5,453 nt of DNA from Candidatus Bathyarchaeota archaeon (lineage in GTDB: Archaea; Thermoproteota; Bathyarchaeia; TCS64): NCBI GenBank assembly GCA_018396515.1, contig JAGTQJ010000073.1, positions 1 through 5,453 of the forward strand, in the 5' to 3' direction. The notes beneath the pieces were generated by a model. The model searched no databases. It saw only the letters and a list, made by a program, of their open reading frames with translations, and was not told the DNA's origin. Every line of letters starts with the position of its first letter. Within the stretch, counting starts at the first letter, position 1. Below are positions 4,755-5,453 of this stretch, in pieces. The position numbers and the translations under genes are program-made.

Positions 4755-5453
4755 TTAGGTCCTGCCGCAGGCTTCTATCCTTAATAGTCGGGTCATGTTT
4801 CCTCCCATGATGAGCTCCTTATCCTCCTTAGGGATCCTGAGGCATTCTATCTTAGCCATCTCAGCCTCCGGCCTGAGGTATGGGAAGTCGGAGCCATAGA
4901 CCACCCTCTCCGCCCCCAATGCCCTGACCGCTTCGAGGATCAGCCTTGGGCTCCTCGTCCCAGAGGTCTCCAGGTAGAGGTTCTCCCTCCTCCCCGCAAC
5001 CCTGACCGCACTCCAGGAGCCGCCCCCCATATGCCCGACTAGAATGGGGACGTCGGGAAAGGCCTCAGCAACCCTCTCGACCGCCTCAGGGGCTGAGAGG
5101 CGGCTCTCATAAGAGGAGTGAATATAGACCGGCGCCCCAAGCCCCTCCGCCGCCTCGAGGATGGGGGCCAGGAGATTCAGGTTGTCTATCCTGAAACCCT
5201 CACTCTCAGGCCTGAGCTTCACCCCCCTGAATCCGCCATGGGTCAGCATCCTCACCATGTCCTCAACCCCTGGAGCGGACCTAGGGTTCACCCAGTAGAA
5301 CCCAACGAGACGCCCCCCATGCCTCATAACGCCCTCTTGGACATACTGGTTATGCCACAGACCTGAGGCTAGGGGGGTGGCCACACTCACATCGATCCCG
5401 AGCCTATCCATGTAGGTTATGAGGTGCTCTGGCGAGGCCATGGGATATCTCCC
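4755..5453 (-). CDS. Amidohydrolase-2 family metal-dependent hydrolase (5' end outside window)
   Basis: This is a TIM-barrel amidohydrolase of the amidohydrolase-2 family, which includes uracil/ACMSD-like decarboxylases and lactone or amide hydrolases. The frame stays open to the right edge, and the ATG at 5441 is internal (residues GRYP precede it). Numbered from that ATG, features are SPEHLITYMDRLGID (3-17, the family's helix before strand 2), GFRGVKL (70-76), H108 in VYIHSS, H137 in VGHMGGG, D185 in VYGSDFPY, and the closing IMGGNMTRLL (211-220). H108, H137 and D185 are candidate metal ligands or catalytic residues. The N-terminal HxH metal motif, usually near residue 10, should lie right of the window. 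Only the last 232 of probably 260-280 residues are present. The gene is intact as far as seen, GC-rich, and convergent with the 181-residue gene. The substrate cannot be deduced. Confidence 0.88.
   Translation of the reverse strand, partial: GRYPMASPEHLITYMDRLGIDVSVATPLASGLWHNQYVQEGVMRHGGRLVGFYWVNPRSAPGVEDMVRMLTHGGFRGVKLRPESEGFRIDNLNLLAPILEAAEGLGAPVYIHSSYESRLSAPEAVERVAEAFPDVPILVGHMGGGSWSAVRVAGRRENLYLETSGTRSPRLILEAVRALGAERVVYGSDFPYLRPEAEMAKIECLRIPKEDKELIMGGNMTRLLRIEACGRT

Noticed and set aside
5118..5366. 82-codon plus-strand frame opposite the amidohydrolase
   Set aside because: It is antisense to a gene with clear catalytic motifs and has a His/Pro-rich shadow composition.
1..5453. CRISPR array, insertion sequence or tRNA gene
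   Set aside because: No regularly spaced repeats, transposase-like frame, terminal inverted repeats or tRNA T-loop signature were found on either strand.

Overview
The window looks archaeal, most likely from a TACK-type (Crenarchaeota/Thermoproteota-like) organism, possibly a thermophile. The evidence is a 3' end of an archaeal-type RNase P RNA at the left edge, promoters built from BRE/TATA-like boxes about 25 bases before the start region, several leaderless or nearly leaderless genes, heavy AGG/AGA and ATA codon use, and two PaREP1-family remnants, a family typical of archaea. The stable RNA is GC-rich beside very AT-rich spacers. No lineage can be assigned from sequence reading alone.

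Layout. Bases 1 to about 76 are the end of rnpB, followed by a T-rich terminator. About 500 AT-rich bases without a convincing gene follow; they hold a well-paired hairpin (175-239), a 17-base palindrome (455-471) and an inverted repeat (497-541) reaching into the next promoter. A retropepsin-like aspartic protease gene (584-1114) is interrupted by an in-frame TAG, with family-like sequence on both sides. Next is an intact 376-residue Rossmann-fold protein resembling the lactate/malate dehydrogenase superfamily (1214-2344). It converges, with a 6-base overlap, on a small 55-codon gene on the minus strand (2339-2506). That small gene has its own TATA box and Shine-Dalgarno sequence and diverges from a PaREP1 gene (2583-2942), which carries an in-frame TGA near its start and lacks the usual C-terminal part.

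To the right are a HAD-superfamily hydrolase (3043-3729), a second, more severely truncated PaREP1 remnant (3866-4069), an unrecognised 181-residue protein (4188-4733), and, convergent with it, the C-terminal two thirds or more of an amidohydrolase-2 family metal-dependent hydrolase (4755-5453, minus strand) that runs off the right edge.

How it fits together. Most genes appear to have individual promoters, so this is not one operon. Three accessory genes (aspartic protease and two PaREP1) are broken while the metabolic-type enzymes are intact. I read the region as an area of gene turnover downstream of rnpB, with decaying toxin-like or HEPN-like remnants. The alternative of stop-codon recoding is listed as a finding but is not favoured. 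I do not see a complete new system; the least explained items are the 55-codon divergent gene, the 181-residue protein, the atypical dehydrogenase and the hairpin after rnpB.
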